5,656 nucleotides of DNA, taken from an uncultured Gemmiger sp. GTDB taxonomy: Bacteria; Bacillota; Clostridia; Oscillospirales; Ruminococcaceae. The stretch's first letter is position 1; each line of letters begins with the position of its first letter. Shown here piece by piece: positions 5,334 through 5,656 of the stretch. A program made the position numbers and the translations under genes. Location: positions 1-5,656 of the forward strand of contig CALWNS010000061.1 of NCBI GenBank assembly GCA_944382805.1. The letters run 5' to 3'. Under the pieces are notes generated by a model that did no database searches, was not told the origin of the DNA, and saw nothing but the letters and a program-made list of their open reading frames with translations.

Positions 5334-5656
5334 ATGAAGCTGCATGAAAACGGCGTGTTTCTGGTAAACGGCCGGCTGTGCGAGACCGCGCCCGCGGGCG
5401 TGACCCCCGAGCAGGCCAGGACCGGCACCATCGCCTACGGTATTTTGAAAGCGCACAACACGGCCCCCGATATGAAGGACCTGCGCTTAAAGTTCGATTC
5501 GATGACCAGCCACGACATCACCTATGTCGGCATCATCCAGACCGCGCGCGCCTCCGGCATGGAAAAGTTCCCCCTGCCCTATGTGCTGACCAACTGCCAC
5601 AACAGCCTGTGCGCGGTGGGCGGCACCATCAACGAGGACGACCACCAGTTTGCGCT
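5334..5656 (+). CDS. Aconitase-superfamily hydratase, 5' part (gene runs off window)
   Basis: The first 107 residues of a hydratase of the aconitase superfamily, of the type annotated simply as 'hydratase' in Clostridia and related to E. coli YbhJ. The recognisable blocks are TIAYGILKAHN (32-42), SHDITYVGIIQTARASGM (59-76) and TNCHNSLCAVGGTINEDDH (86-104), which in my recollection are strongly conserved in that group. The Fe-S cluster cysteines of aconitases lie further downstream and cannot be checked. The likely role is citrate-isocitrate interconversion or a related dehydration, suggested mainly by the divergent citrate synthase gene next door. ATG at 5334 is supported by AAAGGAG (5320-5326) seven bases upstream. 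The leader has a possible attenuator. The exact substrate is not established, so I avoid naming it acnA or acnB. Confidence 0.85.
   Translation, partial: MKLHENGVFLVNGRLCETAPAGVTPEQARTGTIAYGILKAHNTAPDMKDLRLKFDSMTSHDITYVGIIQTARASGMEKFPLPYVLTNCHNSLCAVGGTINEDDHQFA

Noticed and set aside
5153..5347. Small 64-codon open frame in the divergent citrate region
   Set aside because: It runs through the promoter, leader hairpins and ribosome binding site of the hydratase, lacks a good ribosome binding site of its own and shows no recognisable motif.

Overview
The window looks like chromosomal DNA from a GC-rich Clostridia, most likely a gut Oscillospiraceae/Ruminococcaceae-type bacterium (Gemmiger/Subdoligranulum/Faecalibacterium-like). 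This is inferred from the strong GC bias at third codon positions, purine-rich GGAGG-type ribosome binding sites, AT-rich SigA-type promoters in short intergenic gaps, and the clostridial character of the citrate synthase and the aconitase-like hydratase. I see no mobile elements, CRISPR arrays, tRNAs or rRNAs. The window is densely coding and mostly ordinary core or housekeeping sequence.

Left block (1-2168, minus strand): two tandem paralogous AI-2E family (PF01594) polytopic membrane proteins. The upstream one (975-2168) is complete. The downstream one (893 to the left edge) is cut by the window. An 81-bp gap between them holds a terminator-like hairpin.

Centre (2169-3621): a 128-bp divergent intergenic region carries a very good extended -10 promoter facing right, a weaker candidate promoter facing left, an inverted repeat between them and a strong GC stem-loop in the leader of the membrane-protein gene. 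Rightwards lies a two-gene operon: a small DUF523/TudS-type protein with the conserved cysteines of a [4Fe-4S] site, overlapping by 4 bp (ATGA) a YjjU-like patatin phospholipase with an intact Ser-Asp dyad.

Right block (3622-5656): a perfect 11-bp stem acts as a shared bidirectional terminator between the patatin gene and a convergent citrate synthase gene (3670-5043, minus). A 290-bp divergent regulatory region follows, with two near-consensus SigA promoters back to back. Rightwards a hydratase of the aconitase superfamily begins and runs off the window. Citrate synthase plus an aconitase-like enzyme suggests the oxidative arm of an incomplete TCA cycle (oxaloacetate + acetyl-CoA to citrate to isocitrate, towards 2-oxoglutarate and glutamate). 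The hydratase leader contains a hairpin/T-tract arrangement that could attenuate transcription or hide the ribosome binding site.

No convincing wholly new system is visible. The points most worth checking are the hydratase leader, the overlapping divergent promoters with their inverted repeat, and the DUF523/TudS-patatin coupling.
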